The notes below the pieces were generated by a model. The model ran no database searches and had not been told where the DNA came from. It saw nothing but the letters and a program-made list of their open reading frames with translations. Both the position numbers and the translations under genes were made by a program. This document shows, piece after piece, positions 7,994 to 14,991 of a stretch of DNA of 38,917 bases. Position 1 is the stretch's first letter, and every line of letters starts with the position of its first letter. This DNA is from an uncultured Burkholderiales bacterium (GTDB lineage Bacteria; Pseudomonadota; Gammaproteobacteria; Burkholderiales; Burkholderiaceae_C), in assembly GCA_937927685.1 (NCBI GenBank), contig CALBSC010000053.1, positions 1 through 38,917 on the forward strand, read 5' to 3'.

Positions 7994-8590
7994 TCAGGTG
8001 GAGCGGCGATCGGCCAGTGCATGCGCAATCGTGCCGAGGTCGACGTACTCGAGTTCACTGCCGATGGGCACACCACGCGCCAGACGGGTCACCTGCACCC
8101 CGCGTCGCTTGAGCGCCTCGCCCAGCACATGGGCCGTGGTCTCGCCTTCGGCCGTGAAGTTGGTGGCCAGGATGACTTCCTGGACCACACCATCGTCCGC
8201 ACGTTCGAGCAAGGCTTTCAGGCCCAGTTCGTGTGGCCCCACCCCATCCAGCGGATTGAGTGCCCCCAACAGCACGAAGTACAGCCCGCGATAGGAATCC
8301 GTGCGCTCAATCGCTGACTGGTCTGCCGGCGACTCCACCACGCACAGGCGACTGGCGTCCCGTTGCGGGTCCAGGCAGGTGGGGCAGATCGGACTTTCCG
8401 TGAAGGTATGGCAACGGGTGCAGTGCTGCACCGAGGCCGCCGCCTGTTGCAGGGCCTGGGACAGCAACTGCGCACCTTCCCGGTCATGCTGCAGCAGGTG
8501 ATAGGCCATGCGCGACGCCGACTTCACGCCCACGCCGGGCAGACGTCTCAGGGCCTGTATCAAGGCCTCCAGCGCATGGGCCTGGTTCAT
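7994..8590 (-). CDS. recR: Recombination mediator protein RecR
   Basis: Works with RecO (and RecF) to load RecA on SSB-coated single-stranded DNA at gaps. The 198 residues match the family length. The protein has the N-terminal helix-hairpin-helix (LRRLPGVGVKSASRMAYHLL), a four-cysteine zinc finger (C57, C60, C69, C72), then a TOPRIM domain beginning LCVVESPAD and including the NFTAEGETTAHVL segment. It starts 4 bp after the ybaB stop and is the last gene of dnaX-ybaB-recR, a conserved replication/repair operon. Confidence 0.97.
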   Translation of the reverse strand: MNQAHALEALIQALRRLPGVGVKSASRMAYHLLQHDREGAQLLSQALQQAAASVQHCTRCHTFTESPICPTCLDPQRDASRLCVVESPADQSAIERTDSYRGLYFVLLGALNPLDGVGPHELGLKALLERADDGVVQEVILATNFTAEGETTAHVLGEALKRRGVQVTRLARGVPIGSELEYVDLGTIAHALADRRST

Positions 8591-8594
8591 GTCC

Positions 8595-8927
8595 TCAGAA
8601 CGGGAACTTCATGCCGCCGGGCAGGCCCGGCATGCCCGCCGTGAGTTTGCCCATCTTGGACTGGCTGGTTTCTTCGGCCTTGCGCGCGCCATCGTTGAAG
8701 GCGGCAGCAATCAGGTCTTCCAGCATGTCGCGATCGTCGCCCATCAGGCTGGGATCGATGGTGACACGCTTGACCTCGTGCTTGCAGGTCATGAGGATGC
8801 GGACCATGCCATTGCCGGCTTCGCCGGTCACCTCGACCAGCGCCAGCTCGTCCTGCGCTTTCTTGAGGTTGTCCTGCATGGCCTGGGCCTGCTTCATCAG
8901 GCCAGCGAGTTGTCCTTTGTTAAACAT
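8595..8927 (-). CDS. ybaB: YbaB/EbfC family nucleoid-associated protein
   Basis: A 110-residue DNA-binding protein of the YbaB/EbfC family, which forms dimers and is thought to organise the nucleoid. The N-terminal half is a long amphipathic helix (GLMKQAQAMQDNLKKAQDEL) and the central strands contain the VTGEAGNGMVRILMTCKHEV segment seen in the family. It sits between dnaX (65 bp upstream) and recR (4 bp downstream), its usual position. The C-terminal Gly/Pro-rich tail is also common. Confidence 0.95.
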   Translation of the reverse strand: MFNKGQLAGLMKQAQAMQDNLKKAQDELALVEVTGEAGNGMVRILMTCKHEVKRVTIDPSLMGDDRDMLEDLIAAAFNDGARKAEETSQSKMGKLTAGMPGLPGGMKFPF

Positions 8928-8992
8928 GGTCGGGTGCTTTCAAAAAATCGTGAACGTCAGGGACGGTGAGTGGGTACGGTTGATGGGATGGT

Positions 8993-11020
8993 TTACAGGG
9001 GCCTGATACTGCCTGGCACGATGGTGGCGCCAAAGTCATGCATCAACTGTTGCACAGTCGGGTCGTCGAGGATGATGGATTCTGCCTCACGCTGACGAAG
9101 CGCCGCCAGGGCCGTCTGGCGCTTGGCCGGACTGTCGGTGACGCGGCCGATCTCCACCTGCAGTGTCACCGCATGACCGGCCTGGGCGAGTGCGCGCTCC
9201 AGGCGCTCCCGGCTGTTCGCACCATTGAGTGATTCGCGCTCAATGCGCAGCAACCAGGTATCGCTGTCGCGGGCCACCAGTTGGGATTGCAAAGCCAGCT
9301 CCCGGGTCAGTGCCTGGATCTGTTCGGCAGCCACCATCGACTGCACCAGGTCTTGCCACACATCGCCTTCCGGCGTGCTGGGCACGGCTTCCACGGCGCT
9401 GGTCGGTCGAGGCGGGGCATCTGCATCCAGCGTGGGCGAGTGACGGACCGGCACGGCCACCAACGGTCCGGTCGGCTCGTCCTCCCAAGGCGGTGTTGCG
9501 CGTCCATGGGTGGGCACACCCGAGGAGCCGCTTGGGGAGGCACTCGTTAGCCCAGTCGACGAACGCGGCGCAGGGCCTCTCTCCGCCCCACTTGCGGCTC
9601 CACTTGCTGTCCCATCCCCTTCTCTTGCCGCCCCATTCCCTGCTCTGTGTCCTGAGGCTGCGGGAGAACCCGAGCGAGGTATTTCTCCGGACTCGTCCGG
9701 GCCACCACGTGACTCGGTCAGCATGCCGCGCACGGGCAAGCGTTGCCCCGGGGGGGGGCCCGCACTGGCCGCGATGGTCGGGGCATCTGCCGGCGCTTTC
9801 ACGGAGGACGGCACTGGGTGGCTTGCAGCAGCAGGCACCAGGGGCTGTGCCACCACGGGGGGAGCAGACGGCGTAACGGCCGTCCGACTCAATTCAGAAT
9901 TTTTTTTTTCGGCCCCGGAGCCCGACGGCGGCGACTGGAAGGCCAGCAAACGCAACAGCACCATGGTGAGGCCAGCATATTCGTCCGGCGCCAGACCCAG
10001 TTCCTGCCGGCCTTGCAGGCACAGGCTGTAGAGCAACTGGGTTTCGTCCGCCGGCATGATCGCGGCGAGTTCGGCCAGCCGAACGGCTTCAGGGTCCGGG
10101 TCCTGGGCGGACTCGGGCTCACCGCCGGCCAACTGCAACACCGCCATGCGCTGCAACACCCAGGCCATGTCTTCCAGCGTGCTGGCGGCATTCAGACCCG
10201 CGTCGCGCAAGGCATCACACTGGGCCACCACCTGGGCGCCATTGCCTTGGGCCAGGGCTTCGATGAGCGACATGACGCGGCTGCGATCAGCCGTGCCCAG
10301 CATCTGACGCACGGTGTCTTCTTGCAACTGCCCGGCGCCATAGGCGATGGCCTGATCCGTCAGGGACAAGGCGTCACGCATGGAGCCGCGAGCGGCGCGC
10401 GCGATCCAGCGCAGCGACTGCGTGTCGGCAGGAATGTGTTCGGCTTGCAGCACCGTGGTGAGGTGTGACAGCACCGTCTCGGGCGCCATGGGGCGAAGAT
10501 TGAACTGCAGGCACCGCGACAGCACGGTGACCGGCACTTTCTGGGGATCGGTGGTGGCCAGCACAAATTTGAGGTACTCGGGCGGCTCTTCCAGCGTCTT
10601 GAGCATGGCGTTGAAGGCCGTGTTGCTCAACATGTGCACCTCGTCGATCATGAAGACCTTGAAGCGACCCTGCACCGGCTTGTACACCGCCTGCTCGAGC
10701 AGTTGCTGCACTTCGTCCACCCCCCGGTGCGAGGCGGCGTCCAGTTCGGTGTAGTCCACAAAACGACCGGCATCGATATCGAGGCACGCAGCGCACTGGC
10801 CGCAGGGCGTGGCTGTGATGCCCTGCTCGCAATTGAGCGACTTGGCCAGGATGCGTGACACCGTGGTCTTGCCCACACCACGGGTCCCCGTGAACAGGTA
10901 GGCATGGTGCAGGCGTTGCGACGACAGCGCGTTGGTCAGGGCCTGCACCACGTGATCCTGCCCGACCATCTCGACGAAGGTCTTCGGTCGGTATTTGCGG
11001 GCCAGGACAAGGTAAGACAT
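8993..11020 (-). CDS. dnaX: DNA polymerase III subunits tau and (by slippage) gamma
   Basis: Clamp-loader ATPase that loads the beta clamp and, in its long tau form, ties together the replicative polymerases and helicase. The 675-residue protein has Walker A GTRGVGKT (about 45-52), four zinc-site cysteines in the following 40 residues, the DEVHMLS Walker B, the SRC sensor 1 motif and the collar domain to about residue 370. A low-complexity Pro/Ser/Ala linker (about 375-520) leads to the tau-specific C-terminal domains. Codons 371-374 lie in a run of ten A, where a shift in either direction ends translation almost at once. This should give a gamma-like product of about 375 residues. A TAGAAT six bases before the ATG hints at a leaderless message. 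Confidence 0.97.
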   Translation of the reverse strand: MSYLVLARKYRPKTFVEMVGQDHVVQALTNALSSQRLHHAYLFTGTRGVGKTTVSRILAKSLNCEQGITATPCGQCAACLDIDAGRFVDYTELDAASHRGVDEVQQLLEQAVYKPVQGRFKVFMIDEVHMLSNTAFNAMLKTLEEPPEYLKFVLATTDPQKVPVTVLSRCLQFNLRPMAPETVLSHLTTVLQAEHIPADTQSLRWIARAARGSMRDALSLTDQAIAYGAGQLQEDTVRQMLGTADRSRVMSLIEALAQGNGAQVVAQCDALRDAGLNAASTLEDMAWVLQRMAVLQLAGGEPESAQDPDPEAVRLAELAAIMPADETQLLYSLCLQGRQELGLAPDEYAGLTMVLLRLLAFQSPPSGSGAEKKNSELSRTAVTPSAPPVVAQPLVPAAASHPVPSSVKAPADAPTIAASAGPPPGQRLPVRGMLTESRGGPDESGEIPRSGSPAASGHRAGNGAAREGDGTASGAASGAERGPAPRSSTGLTSASPSGSSGVPTHGRATPPWEDEPTGPLVAVPVRHSPTLDADAPPRPTSAVEAVPSTPEGDVWQDLVQSMVAAEQIQALTRELALQSQLVARDSDTWLLRIERESLNGANSRERLERALAQAGHAVTLQVEIGRVTDSPAKRQTALAALRQREAESIILDDPTVQQLMHDFGATIVPGSIRPL
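9865..9909 (-). other. dnaX slippage/frameshift site: ten-A tract plus stem-loop
   Basis: The minus strand reads ten consecutive A (9909-9900) across codons GAA AAA AAA AAT, so the heptamer A AAA AAA lies in the correct frame for a -1 shift. In the -1 frame a TGA occurs at 9896-9894; in the +1 frame a TGA occurs at 9891-9889. Thirteen bases downstream an 8-bp stem (9886-9879 with 9872-9865, one G-U pair) closes a 6-base loop. Confidence 0.75.
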
Positions 11021-11097
11021 GGACCGATTCTAAGCCGCGGTCGGGGAGAGTCTGCGAGCTCGGGGGACACCGCACACCCGCCTGGCAAGTCGCGCCT

Positions 11098-11103
11098 TAC
11101 AAT
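11098..11103 (+). promoter_or_regulatory. Candidate -10 element of ffs
   Basis: TACAAT is followed seven bases later by the first base of the 4.5S RNA terminal helix, the expected distance for a transcription start. No clear -35 hexamer was found 16-18 bp upstream. Confidence 0.5.
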
Positions 11104-11110
11104 GGTCACC

Positions 11111-11204
11111 GACGGGCCTTCCCACATGGGGAAGCGGCCAACCGGGTCAGGTGGGGAACCAAGCAGCCCTAACCGTGGAGCCAGTGCTGGGGTCAAGGCT
11201 CGTC
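11111..11204 (+). ncRNA. ffs: Signal recognition particle 4.5S RNA (bacterial small type)
   Basis: RNA scaffold of the signal recognition particle that binds Ffh and targets inner-membrane proteins. The conserved core is visible: GGGTCAGG, a GGAA tetraloop closed by GG/CC, then AAGCAGCC (about 11143-11168). The ends pair over 10 bp: GACGGGCCTT (11111-11120) with AAGGCTCGTC (11195-11204), including one G-U pair. The length of about 94 nt suits the short bacterial form. It diverges from dnaX with 90 bp between them. The exact 3' end is uncertain because no U-run follows. Confidence 0.92.
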
Positions 11205-11366
11205 ACCTCATTCAGGGTCGATTCGCGAACGTCGATCGGCAACCAGGGGCTCGCAAGCGTTCACGGCGCCATGTTGCCATCGACTCGGTCGATGCTCGGC
11301 ACATCGAAAGCCCACGGAACGTGCATGGCAACCCCATGGCCAGCACCAGCCTCTCAAGGGGAGAAC

Positions 11367-11699
11367 ATGAAACTGTCCGCACTGTTGGTGTCGTTGTGTT
11401 GGGTGGTCCCGGCGTGGTCACAATCCCCGCCTGCGGGTCACCCGCGTGCACAGGCCGCTCCAGCATCGTCAGTGGCTCAGCCCGCCGTGATTGTTCAACT
11501 GCCCCCCAACTCGCCCAACGGGGGAACCCCAGCGGCGCCACGCCCGTCCGGGGTCGCGCCGGTCTCACCGGGGCAAGACACCGTCTCGTCCACCGGGGCC
11601 GTGCCAGCCTCGTCCTCGTCAACCACGTACAGCTCCAGCGGTCGTGTCCAAAGCAACAACGACTGTGTCCGTGGTGGCGTGGTGCGCAAATGCAACTGA
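11367..11699 (+). CDS. Small exported protein of unknown function
   Basis: A 110-residue protein not recognised as any family. The ATG at 11367 follows a good ribosome-binding site (AAGGGGAGAAC) and begins a clear Sec signal peptide (about 1-19, cleavage probably after AWSQ or nearby). The mature part is rich in Pro, Ser, Ala and Thr with little predicted fold, and ends in a short cysteine-containing segment (NNDCVRGGVVRKCN). Two cysteines could form a disulfide in the periplasm. It lies alone between ffs and the opposite-strand FrnE-like gene. The frame is open upstream through ffs, but the signal peptide and ribosome-binding site decide the start. The 162 bp between ffs and this gene shows nothing else. 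Confidence 0.65.
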   Translation: MKLSALLVSLCWVVPAWSQSPPAGHPRAQAAPASSVAQPAVIVQLPPNSPNGGTPAAPRPSGVAPVSPGQDTVSSTGAVPASSSSTTYSSSGRVQSNNDCVRGGVVRKCN

Positions 11700-11720
11700 C
11701 GGCCCCGGGCTCGGACGCAA

Positions 11721-11741
11721 GAAGCCGCTGACCGCGGCTTC
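11721..11741. other. Perfect 8-bp inverted repeat between converging genes
   Basis: GAAGCCGC and GCGGCTTC (11721-11728, 11734-11741) flank a 5-base loop, between the ends of the small exported protein gene and the converging FrnE-like gene. It could slow or stabilise transcripts from either side, but no U-run follows on either strand. Confidence 0.4.
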
Positions 11742-11798
11742 AGCGCCCGCCAATACCGTCAAGCTGGGTCGCGACTCACGGCCGGGAAAAAAGCGTCG

Positions 11799-12467
11799 TC
11801 AAGCACTGGCCGACTGAACCGGCGCTTGCAACGACTGCTCCATGGCCTGCAACAGCGTGTCGGGCTCATGCGCCCCCGACACCCCGACCTGGTCGTTGAA
11901 GATGAAAAACGGGACACCCTGCACCCCCATCTGGCGCGCCCGCTCGTCCGACGCCCGCACCTGTTGCCGCGCCGCCTCGCTGTCGAGACAGGCCTGCACC
12001 GCCTCAGCCGACAGCCCGGCGGCCAGCGCCAACCGCTCGAGCTCGCTGCGCTGTGTCAGGTCGACGCCCTCCACGAAGTACGCACTAAACAGCGCCTCGA
12101 CCAGGCCTTGTTGCTGCACGCCCACCTCGGCCAGACCGATCAGGCTGTGCGCGGCCGCAGTGTTGGGCTGGCGGACGATGGTATCGATGGCAAACGGTAT
12201 ATCCAGTGTGCGTCCCACGGCCTTGACCCGGTCGTACACCGTCGAAGCCCGATCGCCGAATTTTTGTTGCACGTAGTCCGCCCGACTCATGCCGCCCTCG
12301 GGCATGTCGGGGTTGAGTTGAAACGGGTGCCAGCGCACCAGAGGCGCGGGGCGATCGGGATGAAGCCGGGCATATTCCGCCAGGGCCAGTTCGAGCCGGC
12401 GCTTGCCGATCAGGCACCAGGGGCAGACAACGTCGGACAGCACATCGATGGTCAGGGGCTTGTTCAT
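11799..12467 (-). CDS. FrnE-like DsbA-family oxidoreductase
   Basis: Cytoplasmic thioredoxin-fold protein of the DsbA/FrnE group, also annotated as 2-hydroxychromene-2-carboxylate isomerase-like. The 222 residues begin with a beta strand and a CPWC redox motif (C15-C18), and the cis-proline segment GVQGVPFF is at 181-188 (P186). There is no signal peptide, so it should act in the cytosol, perhaps as a disulfide isomerase or thiol-dependent detoxifying enzyme. The ATG at 12467 is chosen over an in-frame GTG at 12494, because the family N-terminus begins close to the first strand. A TACACT hexamer lies six bases before the ATG. It is divergent from trxA with 114 bp between them. Confidence 0.88.
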   Translation of the reverse strand: MNKPLTIDVLSDVVCPWCLIGKRRLELALAEYARLHPDRPAPLVRWHPFQLNPDMPEGGMSRADYVQQKFGDRASTVYDRVKAVGRTLDIPFAIDTIVRQPNTAAAHSLIGLAEVGVQQQGLVEALFSAYFVEGVDLTQRSELERLALAAGLSAEAVQACLDSEAARQQVRASDERARQMGVQGVPFFIFNDQVGVSGAHEPDTLLQAMEQSLQAPVQSASA

Positions 12468-12581
12468 GGGCTCAGTGTATGCCGGGTTAAGCACACATGG
12501 AACGGCGACAGGGAGGGGTTTCTGTCAAAATCCCCCCCTGACGGCAGCACTGGACTGCCCAGACCCACCCAAGGACTTTTC

Positions 12582-12914
12582 ATGGCCAGCGAACTCATCA
12601 AACACATCACTGACACCTCCTTTGAAGCCGACGTCCTGCAGTCGGGGCAGCCCGTGCTGGTGGACTACTGGGCCGAGTGGTGTGGCCCCTGCCGCATGAT
12701 CGCCCCCTTGCTCGACGAGGTGGCCACCGGCTACCAGGGCAAACTGCAAGTGGCCAAGATGAACGTGGACGAAAACCGCGAAGTCCCGGCCAAATTCGGT
12801 ATCCGCGGCATCCCCACCCTCATGCTGTTCAAGGACGGTCAACTCGCCGCCACCAAGGTGGGGGCGCTGAACAAGGCCCAACTCACGGCTTTCATCGACC
12901 AGCAATTGGGCTGA
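12582..12914 (+). CDS. trxA: Thioredoxin 1
   Basis: Cytoplasmic protein-disulfide reductase kept reduced by thioredoxin reductase; donor for ribonucleotide reductase and others. The 110-residue length and the WCGPC active site (W33-C37, C34 and C37 catalytic) are standard, as are D27 in LVDYWAEW and the cis-proline in GIRGIPTL (P78). The ATG at 12582 gives the canonical N-terminus. The rho gene follows 373 bp downstream, an adjacency seen in many proteobacteria. A plausible terminator immediately follows the stop. Confidence 0.97.
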   Translation: MASELIKHITDTSFEADVLQSGQPVLVDYWAEWCGPCRMIAPLLDEVATGYQGKLQVAKMNVDENREVPAKFGIRGIPTLMLFKDGQLAATKVGALNKAQLTAFIDQQLG

Positions 12915-12951
12915 GACTGGCCTTGGGCAGGCCTGAGGCCGGTCTTGTCTT
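12915..12951 (+). terminator. Candidate intrinsic terminator after trxA
   Basis: GACTGGCC (12915-12922) can pair with GGCCGGTC (12937-12944) over 8 bp with one G-U pair, followed by TTGTCTT. The loop is 14 bases and the T tract is interrupted, so it may be weak. Confidence 0.45.
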
Positions 12952-13000
12952 GGGGTCACTTGGCCCTCATGCAGACCGGCCACTGCCCAGACACCTGCCT

Positions 13001-13022
13001 GATGCTGGCGTGATGCTGGCGT
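13001..13022. repeat. 11-bp direct tandem repeat in the trxA-rho gap
   Basis: GATGCTGGCGT occurs twice in perfect tandem. It lies in the 373-bp trxA-rho interval, which otherwise holds the terminator candidate and the rho leader; no small gene was convincing there. Confidence 0.6.
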
Positions 13023-13160
13023 GATACCGTCCCGGTGGATGGACGGGTCCGGGCATTTTCAGGCCCCCTGGCAGAGGGACACGACACGTGCCGGCATTGA
13101 TTTCTGTTGCCGCGCTCGCAGTCCCTGTGCTGTTGCCCGCGACTTCTCCGTTTTTCCTGT

Positions 13161-13275
13161 CATAATCCACTCACTCTCAGCCGTTTCCAACCTGGCCTGA
13201 TCGAGTTCCGGGACCCGGCGGATCCTCCGCCCTGTCCCACCCCTCCCCCCATTCCAATGCACCTCTCCTCGTCGA
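13161..13275 (+). promoter_or_regulatory. rho promoter and C-rich leader (possible rut site)
   Basis: CATAAT (13161-13166) is a -10 candidate giving a leader of about 115 nt. Within it a perfect hairpin, GGCGGA-TCC-TCCGCC (13217-13231), overlaps the start of a C-rich, G-poor stretch. By hand count 13224-13271 has about 29 C and 3 G in 48 bases. C-rich, G-poor RNA is the hallmark of Rho utilisation sites, and E. coli rho is autoregulated in its leader, so the same is inferred here. Confidence 0.45.
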
Positions 13276-13287
13276 GAGTTTCCAGAA

Positions 13288-14550
13288 ATGCACCTGAACG
13301 AACTCAAGGCCCTGCACGTCTCCGAAGTGCTCCAGCAAGCCGAAGCGCTTGAAATTGAAAACACGGGCCGCATGCGCAAGCAAGAGCTGATGTTTGCCAT
13401 CATCAAGAAGCGTGCGCGCGCTGGCGAACAGGTCTTTGCCGATGGCGTGCTCGAAATCCTGCCCGATGGGTTTGGCTTTCTGCGCAGCCCCGACACCAGC
13501 TTCACCGCCAGCACTGACGACATCTACATCAGCCCCAGCCAGGTGCGTCGCTTCAACCTGCACACCGGTGACATGATTGAAGGCGAAGTGCGCATACCCA
13601 AGGATGGCGAGCGCTACTTTGCCCTGACCAAGCTGGACAAGGTCAACGGCGACCTGCCCGAGAACAACAAGCACAAGATCATGTTCGAGAACCTGACGCC
13701 GCTGTTCCCGAAGGAGCAGATGCGCCTGGAACGCGACATCAAGGGTGAAGAGAACATCACCGGACGCATCATCGACATCATCGCGCCCATCGGCAAGGGA
13801 CAGCGCGCCCTGCTGGTGGCCCCGCCCAAGAGCGGCAAGACGGTGATGATGCAGCACATCGCCCACGCCATCACCGCCAATTACCCCGACAGCCACATGA
13901 TGGTGCTGCTGGTGGATGAGCGTCCCGAAGAAGTGACCGAGATGCAGCGCAGCGTGCGCGGCGAGGTCATCGCCTCCACGTTCGACGAACCCGCCGCCCG
14001 CCACGTGCACGTGGCCGAAATGGTGATCGAGCGTGCGAAGCGTCTGGTCGAATTGAAGAAAGATGTGATCATCCTGCTGGACTCCATCACCCGCCTGGCC
14101 CGCGCCTACAACAACGTGGTGCCCAGCTCCGGCAAGGTGCTGACCGGCGGTGTCGATTCCAATGCCCTGCAGCGCCCCAAGCGCTTCTTCGGTGCGGCCC
14201 GCAATGTGGAAGAAGGCGGCTCGCTCACCATCATCGCCACCGCCCTGATCGACACGGGCAGCCGCATGGACGAGGTGATCTTCGAAGAATTCAAGGGCAC
14301 CGGCAACTCCGAAATCCACCTGGACCGCCGCCTGTATGAAAAGCGCGTGTTCCCGGCCATTCAGCTCAATCGCAGCGGCACCCGTCGCGAGGAACTGCTG
14401 CTGGCGCCGGAGATCCTGCAAAAAACCCGCATCCTGCGCCAGTTCATGTACAACATGGACGAAATCGAGTCCATGGAACTGATGCTCAAGAACATGAAGG
14501 CCACCAAGACCAACGTCGATTTCTTCGACATGATGCGTCGCGGCGGCTGA
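13288..14550 (+). CDS. rho: Transcription termination factor Rho
   Basis: Hexameric RNA-dependent ATPase helicase that ends transcription at C-rich sites. The 420 residues match E. coli Rho (419). Features in order are an N-terminal helical domain (about 1-47), the cold-shock-like RNA-binding domain with GFGFLRS (61-67), Walker A (APPKSGKT, 178-185), the Walker B strand with DSITRLARAYN, the Q-loop region around VLTGGVDSNALQRPKRFFGAARN, and the R-loop/arginine finger region near RRLYEKRVFPAI. No insertion in the N-terminal domain is seen. The start ATG at 13288 follows a weak ribosome-binding site but gives the standard N-terminus (MHLNELKALHV). Confidence 0.98.
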   Translation: MHLNELKALHVSEVLQQAEALEIENTGRMRKQELMFAIIKKRARAGEQVFADGVLEILPDGFGFLRSPDTSFTASTDDIYISPSQVRRFNLHTGDMIEGEVRIPKDGERYFALTKLDKVNGDLPENNKHKIMFENLTPLFPKEQMRLERDIKGEENITGRIIDIIAPIGKGQRALLVAPPKSGKTVMMQHIAHAITANYPDSHMMVLLVDERPEEVTEMQRSVRGEVIASTFDEPAARHVHVAEMVIERAKRLVELKKDVIILLDSITRLARAYNNVVPSSGKVLTGGVDSNALQRPKRFFGAARNVEEGGSLTIIATALIDTGSRMDEVIFEEFKGTGNSEIHLDRRLYEKRVFPAIQLNRSGTRREELLLAPEILQKTRILRQFMYNMDEIESMELMLKNMKATKTNVDFFDMMRRGG

Positions 14551-14578
14551 TCGGCCGAAACCCGCCCCCCGGATTTCG

Positions 14579-14584
14579 TATAAT
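14579..14584 (+). promoter_or_regulatory. Candidate -10 element of rpmE2
   Basis: A perfect TATAAT lies 28 bp after the rho stop and 68 bp before the L31 start, giving a leader of about 60 nt. No good -35 hexamer is seen. Confidence 0.5.
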
Positions 14585-14652
14585 CAATGGCTTTGCGGAA
14601 AGTGCCCCGGATGGGCCGGCGTGGCTACCGCACCTGACACAGAGGAATTCCC

Positions 14653-14910
14653 ATGAAAGAAGGCATCCACCCCGCGTACCGCGACGTGTGCTTCGTCGAC
14701 CTGTCCAACGGTTTCAAGTTCGTGACCCGTTCGTGCGTCAACACCAAGGAAACCGTGAAGATGGACGACGGCCGCGAGCTGCCCCTCTTCAAGCTGGACA
14801 CGTCCAGCGAGTCGCACCCCTTCTACACCGGCACGCAGAAGTCGGTAGACAACATGGGCGGACGCGTCGAGCGTTTCCGCAACCGTTACGGCAAAACCGC
14901 TGCCAAGTAA
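14653..14910 (+). CDS. rpmE2: 50S ribosomal protein L31, type B
   Basis: Large-subunit ribosomal protein at the subunit interface. The 85-residue length and the sequence (MKEGIHPAYRDVCFVDLS, then KLDTSSESHPFYTG) mark the type B form. Only two cysteines are present (C13, C28), not the zinc-binding set of the type A form. In many bacteria the zinc-free paralogue replaces type A under zinc limitation, but in some betaproteobacteria it is the only copy; which applies here cannot be seen. The ribosome-binding site AGAGGAA precedes the ATG. A strong terminator follows. Confidence 0.96.
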   Translation: MKEGIHPAYRDVCFVDLSNGFKFVTRSCVNTKETVKMDDGRELPLFKLDTSSESHPFYTGTQKSVDNMGGRVERFRNRYGKTAAK

Positions 14911-14929
14911 TTCCGCAGCGCGTCACCCC

Positions 14930-14965
14930 AAGGCAGCCCGGCATCGCCGCGCTGCCTTTGTTTTT
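14930..14965 (+). terminator. Intrinsic terminator after rpmE2
   Basis: A perfect 8-bp stem, AAGGCAGC (14930-14937) with GCTGCCTT (14951-14958), is followed by TGTTTTT. Confidence 0.85.
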
Positions 14966-14991
14966 GGCGCCGCAGACGATTGGATTCAGCT

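Noticed and set aside
11721..11741. 8-bp inverted repeat as an intrinsic terminator
   Set aside because: The stem is perfect but no T-run follows on either strand, so it is listed only as a hairpin.
13177..14421. 414-codon open frame antisense to rho
   Set aside because: It mirrors the rho coding sequence, which has all Rho motifs; no recognisable domain in the antisense product.
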